A DNA stretch of 64,000 nucleotides from Methylocystis iwaonis (GCF_027925385.1 NZ_AP027142.1:2090001-2154000), one strand, 5' to 3'. Positions 44,721 to 54,902 are shown, counted from the stretch's first letter. The notes: generated from the letters alone by a model not told the origin. A program made the numbers and translations.

Positions 44721-44954
44721 ATGACCATGACCGAGAAAACCGTAGACGCGCGTGGCCTGAACTGCCCCATGCCGATCCTGAAAACCAAGAAAGCCTTGAC
44801 TGAAATCCCGGTCGGTGGGCTCTTGGAGGTGCTCGCCACCGACTCCGGCTCGATGGCCGATTTCGAAGCCTTCGCGCGCCAGACGGGCGACGAGCTGGTG
44901 ACCGCGGAAAAGACCGCCGAGCATTACCGCTATGTCATCCGGCGGCGGCGCTGA
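44721..44954 (+). CDS. TusA-family sulfur carrier protein
   Basis: 77 aa. The CPxP active site is in ARGLNCPMPILKTKKAL, with GGLLEVLATDSGSMADFEAF behind it; this is the TusA/YedF fold, which carries sulfur on the Cys. The upstream neighbour (3-base gap) is the DsrE-like protein, so the pair may hand sulfur from one to the other. Partner enzymes such as rhodanese or TusBCD are not in the window. Confidence 0.92.
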   Translation: MTMTEKTVDARGLNCPMPILKTKKALTEIPVGGLLEVLATDSGSMADFEAFARQTGDELVTAEKTAEHYRYVIRRRR

Positions 44955-45106
44955 TCGCTATCTTGTTGCGCCTGCAAATTAATTCTGTGGCAAATACGTA
45001 ACATTACCTAGTAATTTCATAACTGGAGCTCGAGCTGCCTGCCAGTAAATCCGCGACTCTGTTAGCTTGTTGCTGGATTGTTTCCGCCTAAGCTGGGCTC
45101 GCTCGC

Positions 45107-46441
45107 ATGCACAAGACCGTCTCCCGCCTCGCCTTCGCCTTTTCCGCACTTCTCCTCGCGGAGCCCGCCGCCTTCGCCGCCGACGGCTATTTCATGATCG
45201 GCTACGGCCCGCGCCAAAAGGCGCTCGCCGGCGCCGGAACCGCCGACCAGCGCGACGCCATGGCGATTTCCGCCAACCCTGCGGGAATCGTGGGTCTCGA
45301 GCGGCAGTTCCAGCTCGGCATGACGGTCATCAACGCCGAGCGCGGCTACTATACCGAAGGCGCGCCGCGCATTGTCGCTCCCGGCCGCGTCGAAAGCGGC
45401 CGGCCCTGGTTCCCTGTGCCCAACGGCGGTTATGTGCAGCCGATCGACGCGGACTCGTCCTGGAGCATCGCGAGCTACGCGAACGGCGGCATCAATACGG
45501 CGTATAGCTCGGCCTATCGGCGCGCCCCGAACGGCGGCGTGTTCGGCGGCGGTTTCGCCGGCGTCGATCTGGAGCAGGCTTTCATGAGCGTCTCCTATGC
45601 GCGGCGCTTCCACACGCCGATCGGTCCGATCGCCATCGGCGTCGCGCCCACCGTGGCCGTGCAGATGCTCAACATTCAGGGCGCCAAGGTTTTCGCGCCC
45701 TATTCGTCGAACCCTTGGGAACTGTCGGACATGTCCTATGACTGGTCCTGGGGCGGCGGCCTGCGCGCAGGCCTGACCTGGGGGATCACCGACAGGCTGC
45801 GTTTCGGCTTTGCGGCGTCGACGCCAATGTGGATGTCACGCCTCGACAAATACTCCGGGCTGATCGGCGATCACGGACGTTTCGACATCCCTGCCAGCAT
45901 GCAGGCGGGCATCGCCTATGATCTCTTGCCGAATTTGACGGTCATGGCGGACTGGCGCCACATCTTCTATTCGGCTGTCTCTTCGCTGGGGAATCCGTCA
46001 TTCCCGATCACCTTCCGGTCGATGGGCGATTCGAATGGGCCGGGCTTCTCCTGGAAGGATACCGACTCCGCTGCGGTCGGCGTGGAATGGCGCTATTCGC
46101 CGACCCTGACATTGCGGACGGGTTATCACTATAGCACGGGCGCCGTGCGCCCCCTCGCCGTGACGCTGAATGTGCTGGCGCCGATCCTCAACCGGCACCA
46201 CGCCGCGGCCGGCGTCAATTACGCCCTCACCAAGAATTCATCCATCGATCTGGGCTTCGTTTACGCCTTCAAGAACTCGCTCAGCGGGCCGGAGACGATC
46301 CCGCAGCTTCCGGGCATGCCTTTCGGCGCCGTCAATGCGGCGGCGAAGATCACGCCCTGGGTGCAGGCGTGGGAGTTGACGCTGGGTTACAACTATAAAT
46401 GGGACGCGGGCGACAATTCGATTATCCCGACCCACTTCTGA
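45107..46441 (+). CDS. FadL/OmpP1-type outer-membrane transporter
   Basis: 444 aa. Signal peptide (about 1-25, AAFAADGYFM), then the OmpP1/FadL N-terminal hatch (GYGPRQKALAGAGTADQRDA, ANPAGIVGLERQ) and a 14-strand barrel ending in IIPTHF with a terminal Phe. Family members admit hydrophobic compounds (fatty acids, alkanes, aromatics). It starts 150 bases after the TusA-like gene; a functional link is possible but not shown. Confidence 0.88.
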   Translation: MHKTVSRLAFAFSALLLAEPAAFAADGYFMIGYGPRQKALAGAGTADQRDAMAISANPAGIVGLERQFQLGMTVINAERGYYTEGAPRIVAPGRVESGRPWFPVPNGGYVQPIDADSSWSIASYANGGINTAYSSAYRRAPNGGVFGGGFAGVDLEQAFMSVSYARRFHTPIGPIAIGVAPTVAVQMLNIQGAKVFAPYSSNPWELSDMSYDWSWGGGLRAGLTWGITDRLRFGFAASTPMWMSRLDKYSGLIGDHGRFDIPASMQAGIAYDLLPNLTVMADWRHIFYSAVSSLGNPSFPITFRSMGDSNGPGFSWKDTDSAAVGVEWRYSPTLTLRTGYHYSTGAVRPLAVTLNVLAPILNRHHAAAGVNYALTKNSSIDLGFVYAFKNSLSGPETIPQLPGMPFGAVNAAAKITPWVQAWELTLGYNYKWDAGDNSIIPTHF

Positions 46442-46476
46442 AACAGCCCGTAATTACGAAATCCGCATGATCTAAC

Positions 46477-46672
46477 CGCCGTCATTGCGAGGAGGCGGAG
46501 CCGACGAAGCAATCCAGGGCCGCATCGCTGCCCTGGATTGCTTCGCTTCGCTCGCAATGACGGGCTCTGGGCAAAACCAGCGCTTTTGTGGCTCTGGATT
46601 CCCGGTCGGGCTTTCAGCCCGCCGGGAATGACATTCCTCACCGCGAGCCGTTCAAACGGAAATGGTATAACG
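46477..46672 (+). repeat. Composite repeat (R1 plus R2 right part)
   Basis: ACCGCCGTCATTGCGAGG starts an R1 hairpin (to 46567), followed by R2 interior CCAGCGCTTTTGTGGCTCTG, right arm CCCGCCGGGAATGAC and right tail GAGCCGTTCAAACGGAAATG. The R2 left arm is absent. Confidence 0.85.
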
Positions 46673-46727
46673 CAATCCAGAGCCGGGTCGCGGCTCTGGA
46701 TTGCTTCGCTTCACTCGCAATGACGGT
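46671..46727 (+). repeat. R1 half element
   Basis: CGCAATCCAGAGCCGGGTCG followed by CTCTGGATTGCTTCGCTTCA and CTCGCAATGACGG. Only the inner and right parts of R1 are present; it abuts the right tail of the preceding composite. Confidence 0.72.
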
Positions 46728-46731
46728 GCGA

Positions 46732-47850
46732 TCAGCCCACGACGATATTGGGCGCGGCGCGCTGCTTGGCGGTTTCGAGCAGCGTCTTCACCTTTGCGGC
46801 GAGGTTGAGATAGACGGCCGCCTGCGGGCTGTCGGGCTCGGCGCCGACCACCGGACGGCCGGCGTCCGATGTCTCCCGAATTTTCATGTCGAGCGGCGCC
46901 TCGCCCAGGAAGGGCACGCCCATCTGCTCGGCGTCGTGGCGCGCGCCGCCATGCGAGAAGATTTCCGACCGGCCGCCGCAATGCGGGCAAAGGAAATAGC
47001 TCATATTCTCGATGATCCCGAGGATCGGCGCCTCGACCTTCTGGAACATGGCGACGGCGCGGCGCGCGTCGATCAGCGCCAGATCTTGCGGCGTCGAGAC
47101 GATCACCGCGCCGGCGATCGGCGTTTGCTGCGCCATGGTGAGCTGCACGTCGCCGGTGCCCGGCGGCATATCGACGACAAGCGCGTCGAGATCGCCCCAG
47201 GCCACCTCCCCCAGCAATTGCAACAGCGCCTGCGCCACCATCGGCCCGCGCCAGACCATGGGCGTGTTTTCCTCGACGAGGAAGCCCATCGACATGATCT
47301 TCACGCCATAGGCTTCGAGCGGCACGAGCTTGCCGTTCTCGACCTTGGGCTTGTCATGCAGGCCGAAAAGGCGCGGCGCCGAGGGGCCATAGATGTCGGC
47401 GTCGAGAAGCCCGACGCGCCAGCCCTGCGCCGCAAGACCGAGCGCGAGATTGGCCGAGGTCGTCGACTTGCCGACGCCGCCCTTGCCGGAGGCGACCACG
47501 ACGACATAGCGGATTTTCTCCAAAGCCGGCGCGAGGCCTTTGCGCGCCTGCGGGGGCGGCGGCGCGGCGTGGGAATGGCCGTGATGGTGGTCATGAGCTT
47601 TCGCGGCGCCGGGCGCGCGCTCGGCGGTGAGCGTGACGACGGCCGCCTCGATGCCCGGCACCGCCTTGATCGCCTTCTCGGCATTCGCGCGCGCGATTTC
47701 CCAGCCTTCCGGCTTTGCGGGATCGCCGGCGAGCGACACGAAGGCTTTCGCGCCGGAAAGATTGATGCCGCTCACCGCCCGCGCCAGCGATATGCCGCCA
47801 GGCGCGTAGAGATTTTCCAGCGCTTCGAGAATATCCGCTTCCGTCGCCAC
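46732..47850 (-). CDS. mrp: Iron-sulfur cluster carrier protein Mrp/ApbC
   Basis: 372-aa P-loop scaffold/carrier for Fe-S clusters. An N-terminal DUF59 (MIP18-like) domain (about residues 1-80), a His-rich linker (HDHHHGHSH), then the Mrp NTPase with VASGKGGVGKSTTSANLALG (Walker A about 120), DADIYGPSAPRLFGL, VDMPPGTGDVQL and the cluster-coordinating CPHC (about 280). The His run is a linker in family members. It is the third gene from the PDH block. Confidence 0.95.
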   Translation of the reverse strand: MATEADILEALENLYAPGGISLARAVSGINLSGAKAFVSLAGDPAKPEGWEIARANAEKAIKAVPGIEAAVVTLTAERAPGAAKAHDHHHGHSHAAPPPPQARKGLAPALEKIRYVVVVASGKGGVGKSTTSANLALGLAAQGWRVGLLDADIYGPSAPRLFGLHDKPKVENGKLVPLEAYGVKIMSMGFLVEENTPMVWRGPMVAQALLQLLGEVAWGDLDALVVDMPPGTGDVQLTMAQQTPIAGAVIVSTPQDLALIDARRAVAMFQKVEAPILGIIENMSYFLCPHCGGRSEIFSHGGARHDAEQMGVPFLGEAPLDMKIRETSDAGRPVVGAEPDSPQAAVYLNLAAKVKTLLETAKQRAAPNIVVG

Positions 47851-47926
47851 GGGCCGCTCCTTGAGTGTTTAGAGAAAGTCTAAACAAGGATATGCCGGTA
47901 AATGGCGCGCACGTCCACGGCGATAT

Positions 47927-48139
47927 TTAGCGCGGGCTGGAGCAGCAATGACGTTCCGCCTGAATTGGCGGGCAAGGAACGTCGCCATAGGAGCAAAAGA
48001 CGCAGCAGTCGCCCTCTTTCGGCGTGAGCCAGGCGCCGCAGGCGGGGCAATCATAGACGACGACGCAAGCGTCTTCGGGCATTGAGCGCGTTTCAGCGTG
48101 TCCGCAGCGGGGACAGGTGAGTTTGGAGGCAAGCCTCAC
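47927..48139 (-). CDS. Small zinc-ribbon-like protein (GDCCVFCSYGD)
   Basis: 70 aa with four Cys pairs (KLTCPRCGHAETRSM, YDCPACGAWL, GDCCVFCSYGDVPCPP, HCCSSPR). The GDCCVFCSYGD-VPCPP motif is a conserved small family of alphaproteobacteria of unknown function. It should bind zinc, possibly in a zinc-ribbon-like fold. It overlaps the E2 stop region by 4 bases (48136-48139), consistent with coupled translation downstream of pdhC. Confidence 0.85.
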   Translation of the reverse strand: MRLASKLTCPRCGHAETRSMPEDACVVVYDCPACGAWLTPKEGDCCVFCSYGDVPCPPIQAERHCCSSPR

Positions 48140-49086
48140 GCGAACAACCCCATCGGCTCCTCGATCAGCGTTTTGAAAGCAGCCAGCAGCTCCGCGCCCA
48201 GCGCCCCGTCCACTGCGCGATGGTCGCAGGAGAGCGTCACGCTCATAATGGTGGCGACGCTCGGCGCGCCGTTCTTCACGACCATCCGCTGCTCGCCCTT
48301 GCCGACAGCCAGGATCGTCGATTGCGGCGGATTGATCACCGCCGAGAAATTCTTGATCCCATACATGCCGAGGTTGGAGACGGCGGAGACCCCGCCCTCA
48401 TATTCCTGCGGCTTCAATTTCCGCTCGCGGGCGCGGCCGGCGAGCTCGCGGACCTCGTCCGAAATCTCGCGAACCGTCTTAGCCTGCGCGTTGCGGATGA
48501 TCGGCGTGATGAGCCCGCCGGGAATCGCGACCGCGACGCCGATGTCGGAAGCCTTGTGCTTCAACATGGCCTCGGGCGTGAAGGTGACATTGGCCTCGGG
48601 CACGCGCTGCAAGGCGAGCGCCAGCGCCTTGACGATATAGTCGTTGACCGAGGTCTTCCATTCCGGCGACCCATCCGCGCGCTTGGGCGCCGCCGCGTTG
48701 AACTCCTCGCGCAGACGCAGGAGCGCGTCGATCTCGCAGTCTACGTCGAGATAGAAATGCGGGACTGTCTGGATCGACTCCGTGAGACGCCGGGCGATCG
48801 CCTTGCGCATGGAATCGTGCGGGACTTCCTCATAGGAGTCGGCTGCATAGAACTTGCGCGTAATCTCGGCCGAGGGCGCCTCGGCAAGAGAAACAGGCCT
48901 TGCTTCAGGCGCCGCCTTGCGCGCGCCGCCTGACAGCGCGCTTTTTACGTCGCGCTCGATGATGCGGCCATGCGGTCCGGAACCCGCTAGCGACGAGAGA
49001 TCGAGTCCCGCCTCTTTCGCGATACGGCGCGCCAGGGGCGAAGCGAAGATGCGAGGATGAGAGAGGTTCGGCGCCGCGATGTTCAT
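48136..49086 (-). CDS. pdhC: Dihydrolipoamide acetyltransferase (E2) lacking a lipoyl domain
   Basis: 316 aa. It has only the peripheral subunit-binding domain (RIFASPLARRIAKEAGLDLS, GSGPHGRIIERDVKSAL) and the catalytic domain (YIVKALALALQRVPEANVTF, CDHRAVDGALGAELLAAF with catalytic His/Asp). The N-terminal lipoyl domain and its Lys are missing, whereas normal E2 proteins of this group have one (length about 420-450 aa). No other frame upstream encodes one: an opposite-strand DUF29 gene begins 96 bases upstream. The start MNIAAPNLSH at 49086 was chosen. The E1-beta subunit carries a lipoyl domain, which may supply the acyl carrier. Function in the complex is inferred. Confidence 0.88.
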   Translation of the reverse strand: MNIAAPNLSHPRIFASPLARRIAKEAGLDLSSLAGSGPHGRIIERDVKSALSGGARKAAPEARPVSLAEAPSAEITRKFYAADSYEEVPHDSMRKAIARRLTESIQTVPHFYLDVDCEIDALLRLREEFNAAAPKRADGSPEWKTSVNDYIVKALALALQRVPEANVTFTPEAMLKHKASDIGVAVAIPGGLITPIIRNAQAKTVREISDEVRELAGRARERKLKPQEYEGGVSAVSNLGMYGIKNFSAVINPPQSTILAVGKGEQRMVVKNGAPSVATIMSVTLSCDHRAVDGALGAELLAAFKTLIEEPMGLFA

Positions 49087-49181
49087 GTCCGTCGATCCCC
49101 GTGGTGATTCCTTTGTGCAGACCATCTACGCTACTATGTTATATCCTTGAGCCGTTAACGTCACCGCGAGGAAAGAGGCGC

Positions 49182-49619
49182 GTGTCGAACGCCCAACTTC
49201 ATGACGATGATTTCTACGCCTGGACCCATGAACAGGCGGAATTGCTACGCGCGGGCAAATTTGCCGACGCCGATATCGAACATATTGCGCAAGAGATTGA
49301 AAGCATGGGCAAGACTGAAAAGCGCGAGCTCGTCAGCCGCCTCAGGGTGCTGATGCTTCATCTGCTGAAGTGGCGCTTCCAACCGATGAAGCGGACGGCA
49401 AGCTGGGAGGCGTCTATCAGGGTTCAGAGAATGGACCTGTCCGATCACCTCAGGGATAATCCGAGTCTCAAGCCGCTGGTCCCTGACGTGCTACAGAGAA
49501 CCTTCAGAGGCGCGGTCATCGAGGCGGTTGCAGAAACTGGCCTGCCCCACGCGATGTTTCCGCACGAATGTCCCTGGACCTTTGACGAGATAATGGCCGA
49601 GGAGTTCTGGCCGGAGTAA
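49182..49619 (+). CDS. DUF29 family protein
   Basis: 145 aa. LHDDDFYAWTHEQAELLRAG, ADIEHIAQEIESMGKTEKRE and LLKWRFQPMKRTASWEASIR are the DUF29 signature. These proteins are widespread in cyanobacteria and proteobacteria, function unknown, and often mobile. The start is GTG at 49182 preceded by GAGGAAAGAGG. The gene is inserted in opposite orientation between pdhB and pdhC, which breaks the usual contiguous E1-E2 order. Confidence 0.9.
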   Translation: MSNAQLHDDDFYAWTHEQAELLRAGKFADADIEHIAQEIESMGKTEKRELVSRLRVLMLHLLKWRFQPMKRTASWEASIRVQRMDLSDHLRDNPSLKPLVPDVLQRTFRGAVIEAVAETGLPHAMFPHECPWTFDEIMAEEFWPE

Positions 49620-49628
49620 TTATTTGGC

Positions 49629-49675
49629 AAGCCTGAAGGCTCGCGGTCCGGGATTGCGCGCCTTCAGGCGCGCTC
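49629..49675. repeat. R3 palindrome between convergent DUF29 and pdhB
   Basis: AAGCCTGAAGGCTCGCGGTC, then GCGCGCCTTCAGGCGCGCTC, a palindromic unit. Other copies are at 52343-52400 and 53644-53701. It is placed where a bidirectional terminator would be needed. Confidence 0.75.
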
Positions 49676-49684
49676 GAATGTTTC

Positions 49685-51109
49685 CTACGCGCGATAAAGA
49701 ACCGCCTTCGCCGCCGCCACGACTTCCGCGACGCTCGGCAGCGCGAGCTTCTCCAAATTCGCCGCATAAGGCATGGGCACGTCCTTGCCGGTGACGCGCG
49801 CGATCGGCGCGTCGAGATAGTCGAAGGCCTCCTCTTGCAGACGCGCGGCGATTTCAGACGCCACGCCGCCTTGCGGCCAGCCTTCTTCAATGGCGACGCA
49901 GCGGCCCGTCTTCTTCACCGACTCCACGATCGTTTGCGTATCCATCGGCCGTAGCGTGCGCAGGTCGATGACCTCCGCCTCGATCCCATCCTTGGCCAGC
50001 GCCTCGGCGGCGCCCAGCGCGTAAGTCATGCCGATGGAGAAGGAAACGAGCGTGACGTCCGTTCCCGGCCGCGCGATGCGCGCCTTGCCGATCGGCAGGA
50101 CGAAATCCTCCAGCGCCGGCACTTCCGAGGTCTTGCCGTAGAGAATTTCATTCTCGAGAAAGATCACCGGGTTGTCGTTGCGGATGGCGGCCTTGAGCAG
50201 ACCCTTGGCGTCGCTGGCGTTGGAGGGCGAAATGACGATGAGCCCGGGCACCTGCGAATACCAGGCGGCGTAGTCCTGGCTATGCTGCGCGCCGACGCGC
50301 GCGGCGGCGCCATTGGGGCCGCGGAAGACGATCGGGCAATGGATCTGACCGCCCGACATATAGAGCGTCTTCGCCGCAGAGTTCACGATATGGTCGATGG
50401 CCTGCATCGAGAAATTGAAGGTCATGAATTCGACGATCGGCCGCAGGCCCGCGAAAGCGGCGCCGACGCCAATGCCGGCAAAGCCATATTCGGTGATCGG
50501 CGTATCGCGCACGCGCATGGGGCCGAATTCCTGCAGCAGGCCCTGCGTCACCTTATAGGCGCCCTGATATTCGGCCACCTCCTCGCCCATGATGAAGACA
50601 TTCGGGTCGCGGCGCATCTCCTCCGCCATGGCGTCGCGCAAGGCTTCACGCATGGTCATGGGAATCATGGTCGTGCCCGCCGGCACTTCCGGCGCGGCGG
50701 AGACAGCGGGCGGGGCGGCGACGCTCACAGGCTTGGCTTGCGGCGCAGCCGCCTGCGCTGCGGCCTCCAGGCGCGCCTTATTGGCCTCGCCGGCTTCGTC
50801 CTGAGGCGCGGTGGGTGGCGGGGGCGCCTTGGCGGCAGGCGGCGCTTCGACCGCGGAAGCGTCCTCGCCCTCGCCGGCAATCACCGCGATCGGCGTATTG
50901 ACGGCGACATTCTCTGTGCCGCCCGGCACGAGGATGCGCGCCAGCACGCCCTCGTCGACAGCCTCGACCTCCATGGTGGCTTTGTCGGTCTCGATCTCGG
51001 CGATGACGTCGCCGGCCTTGACTTCATCGCCTTCGTTTTTCAGCCATTTGGCGAGCTTGCCCTGCTCCATCGTGGGAGAGAGGGCGGGCATGAGGACGTT
51101 GATGGTCAT
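49685..51109 (-). CDS. pdhB: Pyruvate dehydrogenase E1 beta subunit with lipoyl domain
   Basis: 474 aa. An N-terminal lipoyl domain (about residues 1-80, [34 protein letters not shown] with the modifiable Lys), a Pro/Ala linker, then the E1-beta transketolase-type domain ([58 protein letters not shown]). A lipoyl domain on E1-beta is known in rhizobia and Zymomonas. The start at 51109 was chosen at the first residue of the lipoyl domain; the open frame extends upstream into the R7 repeat. Confidence 0.96.
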   Translation of the reverse strand: MTINVLMPALSPTMEQGKLAKWLKNEGDEVKAGDVIAEIETDKATMEVEAVDEGVLARILVPGGTENVAVNTPIAVIAGEGEDASAVEAPPAAKAPPPPTAPQDEAGEANKARLEAAAQAAAPQAKPVSVAAPPAVSAAPEVPAGTTMIPMTMREALRDAMAEEMRRDPNVFIMGEEVAEYQGAYKVTQGLLQEFGPMRVRDTPITEYGFAGIGVGAAFAGLRPIVEFMTFNFSMQAIDHIVNSAAKTLYMSGGQIHCPIVFRGPNGAAARVGAQHSQDYAAWYSQVPGLIVISPSNASDAKGLLKAAIRNDNPVIFLENEILYGKTSEVPALEDFVLPIGKARIARPGTDVTLVSFSIGMTYALGAAEALAKDGIEAEVIDLRTLRPMDTQTIVESVKKTGRCVAIEEGWPQGGVASEIAARLQEEAFDYLDAPIARVTGKDVPMPYAANLEKLALPSVAEVVAAAKAVLYRA

Positions 51110-51117
51110 TGCGCGAA

Positions 51118-51236
51118 GCCCCCTCCCCAACCCTCCCCCGCTTCGCGGGAGAGGGAGCAAATTGTCGCCTTCATCGAGGCTGCCGATCGTGAGCGTTCCC
51201 TCTCCCGCTTGCGGGGGAGGGACAGGGAGGGGGAAA
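51118..51236. repeat. R7 C/G-run palindromes between pdhA and pdhB
   Basis: CCTCCCCAACCCTCCCCCGC with CGCGGGAGAGGGAGC, then CGTTCCCTCTCCCGCTTGCG with CGGGGGAGGGACAGGGAG. Two hairpin units in tandem, related to R6 in base use. They fill the 146-base gap and could attenuate read-through from pdhA. Confidence 0.7.
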
Positions 51237-51255
51237 ACATCAAGCACATAAAACT

Positions 51256-52263
51256 TCAGGCTCCCGCCAGCACATCCGTGTAAAGCTCGGAAGGATCCGG
51301 CTCCTTGTCGTTCATGGCAAAATCCGCCGCATCGGCGACAATCTTGCGAACGCCCGCGTCGATCTTCTTGAGCTCATCCTCGGCGACGCCATCGGCGAGC
51401 AGGCGCAGGCGCACCTGCTCGATCGGATCATGCTCCTCGCGCATCTTCTGCACTTCTTCCTTGGAGCGATATTTGGCGGGATCGGACATGGAGTGGCCGC
51501 GATAGCGATAGGTCTGCGCTTCGAGGAGATAAGGCCCCTTCCCCGAACGGCACCATTCCAGCGCCTCGGCCGTCGCAGCGCGTACGGCGCGAACGTCCAT
51601 GCCGTCGAGCTGGTGGCCCGGGATGCCGAAGGCGGCGCCGCGCATGGCGAAGTCGGTCTGGGCGGCGGCGCGCTTGAGCGACGTGCCCATGGCGTAACGA
51701 TTGTTCTCGACGATGAACAGCGCCGGCAGCTTCCACAGCGCCGCCATGTTGAAGGCCTCATAGACCTGGCCCTGATTGGCCGCGCCTTCGCCGAAGAAGG
51801 TCAGCGACACTCTGCCGTCGCCGCGATAGGCGTTGGCGAGGGCGACGCCCGCGCCGATCGGCGCCGGCGCGCCGACGATGCCGTGCCCGCCGAAGAAATT
51901 CTCTTCCCGCGAGAACATATGCATGGAGCCGCCCTTCCCCTTGGAATAGCCGCCCCTCTTGCCCGCGAGCTCCGCCATGACGCCCTTGGCGTCCATGCCG
52001 CTGGCGAGCATATGGCCGTGATCGCGATAGCTCGTGGTGAACTGGTCGCCGTCGCGCGCCGCCATTTTGGCGCCGACGACCACCGCCTCCTGGCCAATAT
52101 AGAGATGGCAGAATCCGGCGATGACGCCCATGCCGTAAAGCTGGCCCGCCTTCTCCTCGAAGCGCCGAATCAGCAGCATCTCCCTAAGCGCGTGAAGCTC
52201 TTCCTCACGGGTGAAGTTGGGAACGCTGTGAACCGCGCTCGCGCCGTCGCCTTCATTGGCCAT
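51256..52263 (-). CDS. pdhA: Pyruvate dehydrogenase E1 alpha subunit
   Basis: 335 aa. The thiamine-diphosphate motif [20 protein letters not shown] (GDG ... N), [18 protein letters not shown] [14 protein letters not shown], and the phosphorylation-loop region [16 protein letters not shown] are complete. It is the first gene of the PDH block and is read towards pdhB. E3 (lpd) is not in the window, so it must be encoded elsewhere. Confidence 0.96.
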   Translation of the reverse strand: MANEGDGASAVHSVPNFTREEELHALREMLLIRRFEEKAGQLYGMGVIAGFCHLYIGQEAVVVGAKMAARDGDQFTTSYRDHGHMLASGMDAKGVMAELAGKRGGYSKGKGGSMHMFSREENFFGGHGIVGAPAPIGAGVALANAYRGDGRVSLTFFGEGAANQGQVYEAFNMAALWKLPALFIVENNRYAMGTSLKRAAAQTDFAMRGAAFGIPGHQLDGMDVRAVRAATAEALEWCRSGKGPYLLEAQTYRYRGHSMSDPAKYRSKEEVQKMREEHDPIEQVRLRLLADGVAEDELKKIDAGVRKIVADAADFAMNDKEPDPSELYTDVLAGA

Positions 52264-52342
52264 GGGCTGTTCTCGGCCTCCTACCCGTTAATTGGAGAAC
52301 GAGCAGGACCATACCAGAGTCGTCGTTCAAAAACGAGTAAAT

Positions 52343-52400
52343 CGGACCGCGCGCCTTCAGGCGCGCTTGTTGATAGGCGCGCCTGAAGGCGCGCGGTCCA
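52343..52400. repeat. R3 palindrome
   Basis: GGACCGCGCGCCTTCAGGCG then TGAAGGCGCGCGGTCC, a 16-18 bp palindromic pair. It lies between the start region of pdhA and the stop of the DUF1499 gene. Confidence 0.82.
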
Positions 52401-52405
52401 TTGGC

Positions 52406-53182
52406 CTATCGCGCGTCCAATTGTGTTTGCAGCTCTTCGGCGAATGCGACGATTCGCGCGGCGTTGGCGCCAAAATCGTGCCGGCCGTAGCGCGACGCCG
52501 AGCGCAAATCGATGCGCGTCTGTCCCGGCAAGGGCTTGAGCCTGATCGTGATGTCCTCGTCGAAGCCCATGATCGGCGTCTTGTCGAGGAAATCCGCGTG
52601 CCCTTCCCCGGTTCGCCCGCCCGGCGGGCGCTGATCGACGACCTTCCAGCCCACGGCCTTCGCTGTTTTCAGCACCAGGGCAAAAGCCTCGTCGGCGTCG
52701 AGATCGACGACGATTGGCTCGACGTCCGGATAGGCGGGCCGCTGCGCCTCGCGCGCCTTCGCGGGCAAGCCTTTCGGCTGGAAACCCTTGCGCGCTTCAT
52801 AGGCGGCGCGCGACAGCGAGAAATAGGGCGGATTGGCGGTGTCGGTGGAAATGTCGGACAGCACCGGCAGCCGCACCGCCTCGAAAGCGAGATAGGAAGG
52901 GTAAGCGAGCGTGAGCAGCGCCAGCATCCCGCCGCCGACCGCCGACCCGACGCCGCGCCGCCCCGTCCGCCAGATGACGACGCTCGCGGCGCCGACCAGA
53001 AGCAGCGCCACCAAGGCCAGCGCCACAGCGGCGCCGAAGGCGGCGAGCGCCGAGGCCGGCGCGACAATGCTCAGCCGCGCCAGCAGCACCGCGAGCAGCG
53101 CCACCGTCGCCGCAAAGAGCGCAACGTCGCGACTCCATAAAGCGGCTTGCGACCACGGCTCGGGCGGGAGCGTTCGACGCAT
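52406..53182 (-). CDS. DUF1499 family membrane protein
   Basis: 258 aa (start MRRTLPPEPW). The N-terminal half (about residues 15-105) has two to three hydrophobic helices (DVALFAATVALLAVLLARL, ALVALLLVGAASVVIW). The C-terminal half (about 125-258) is a DUF1499 domain (YPDVEPIVVDLDADEAFALV, FLDKTPIMGFDEDITIRLKP, RIDLRSASRYGRHDFGANAA). Function unknown. The start codon has no strong RBS; an earlier in-frame start exists at 53242. Confidence 0.82.
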   Translation of the reverse strand: MRRTLPPEPWSQAALWSRDVALFAATVALLAVLLARLSIVAPASALAAFGAAVALALVALLLVGAASVVIWRTGRRGVGSAVGGGMLALLTLAYPSYLAFEAVRLPVLSDISTDTANPPYFSLSRAAYEARKGFQPKGLPAKAREAQRPAYPDVEPIVVDLDADEAFALVLKTAKAVGWKVVDQRPPGGRTGEGHADFLDKTPIMGFDEDITIRLKPLPGQTRIDLRSASRYGRHDFGANAARIVAFAEELQTQLDAR

Positions 53183-53372
53183 ATTGGCAAATAATCTCGC
53201 GTGAGTTTCGCCAGCGGGCGGGCGCCGGCATTTTTCAACCAAAACATCGCCGAATGCAACGATTGCTCTTTTGTCGCGAAACGCTGGGCCTTTAGCGAGT
53301 CTTTAAATCAAAACGGCGACAGTCTCGGCGCTCGGTCAACCGTAAAAGCGTTCGCGTATAGAGGAAGTCGCC

Positions 53373-53564
53373 ATGTCGGATAAATCATCGGCCCAACCCG
53401 CCCCGTCCCAATCCGGCGGGCATCCTCACGATCTGCTGGCGCGGCTCTACCGCGAAATTGGCATTTCGGCCGTCGCCGCGGCGCTGGAAATTTCCCAAAG
53501 CGACATCGAGGACGATGATTATCAGGCGCCCTGGGCCCCGCTGGGCGAAGACCTCGCCGCCTGA
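53373..53564 (+). CDS. Small conserved hypothetical protein
   Basis: 63 aa: MSDKSSAQPAPSQSGGHPHD, LLARLYREIGISAVAAALEI, SQSDIEDDDYQAPWAPLG. The second half looks like an amphipathic helix with an acidic tail. The strong terminator just downstream supports a real transcript. Function unknown. Confidence 0.6.
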   Translation: MSDKSSAQPAPSQSGGHPHDLLARLYREIGISAVAAALEISQSDIEDDDYQAPWAPLGEDLAA

Positions 53565-53585
53565 TACACGGCGCCGTCAGTCCGA

Positions 53586-53623
53586 TAAAAAAGCCCCACG
53601 GCGCGCGCCGCGGGGCTTTCTTA
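53586..53623. terminator. Rho-independent terminator (bidirectional)
   Basis: AAAAAAGCCCCACGGCGCGC followed by GCCGCGGGGCTTTC. The G/C stem is flanked by A-run and T-run, so it can stop the 53373 transcript and, in the other direction, the tuf message. Confidence 0.88.
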
Positions 53624-53643
53624 TTCTTGCAAACCCGACTCTT

Positions 53644-53701
53644 GGACCGCGAGCCTTCCGGCTCGCTCGACCAAGACTGCGAGCCAGAAGGCTCGCGGTC
53701 C
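53644..53701. repeat. R3 palindrome downstream of tuf
   Basis: GGACCGCGAGCCTTCCGGCT and GAGCCAGAAGGCTCGCGGTC, imperfect arms. It lies directly 3' of the tuf stop at 53712. Confidence 0.75.
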
Positions 53702-53711
53702 AGATCCGCTA

Positions 53712-54902
<1,191 letters not shown>

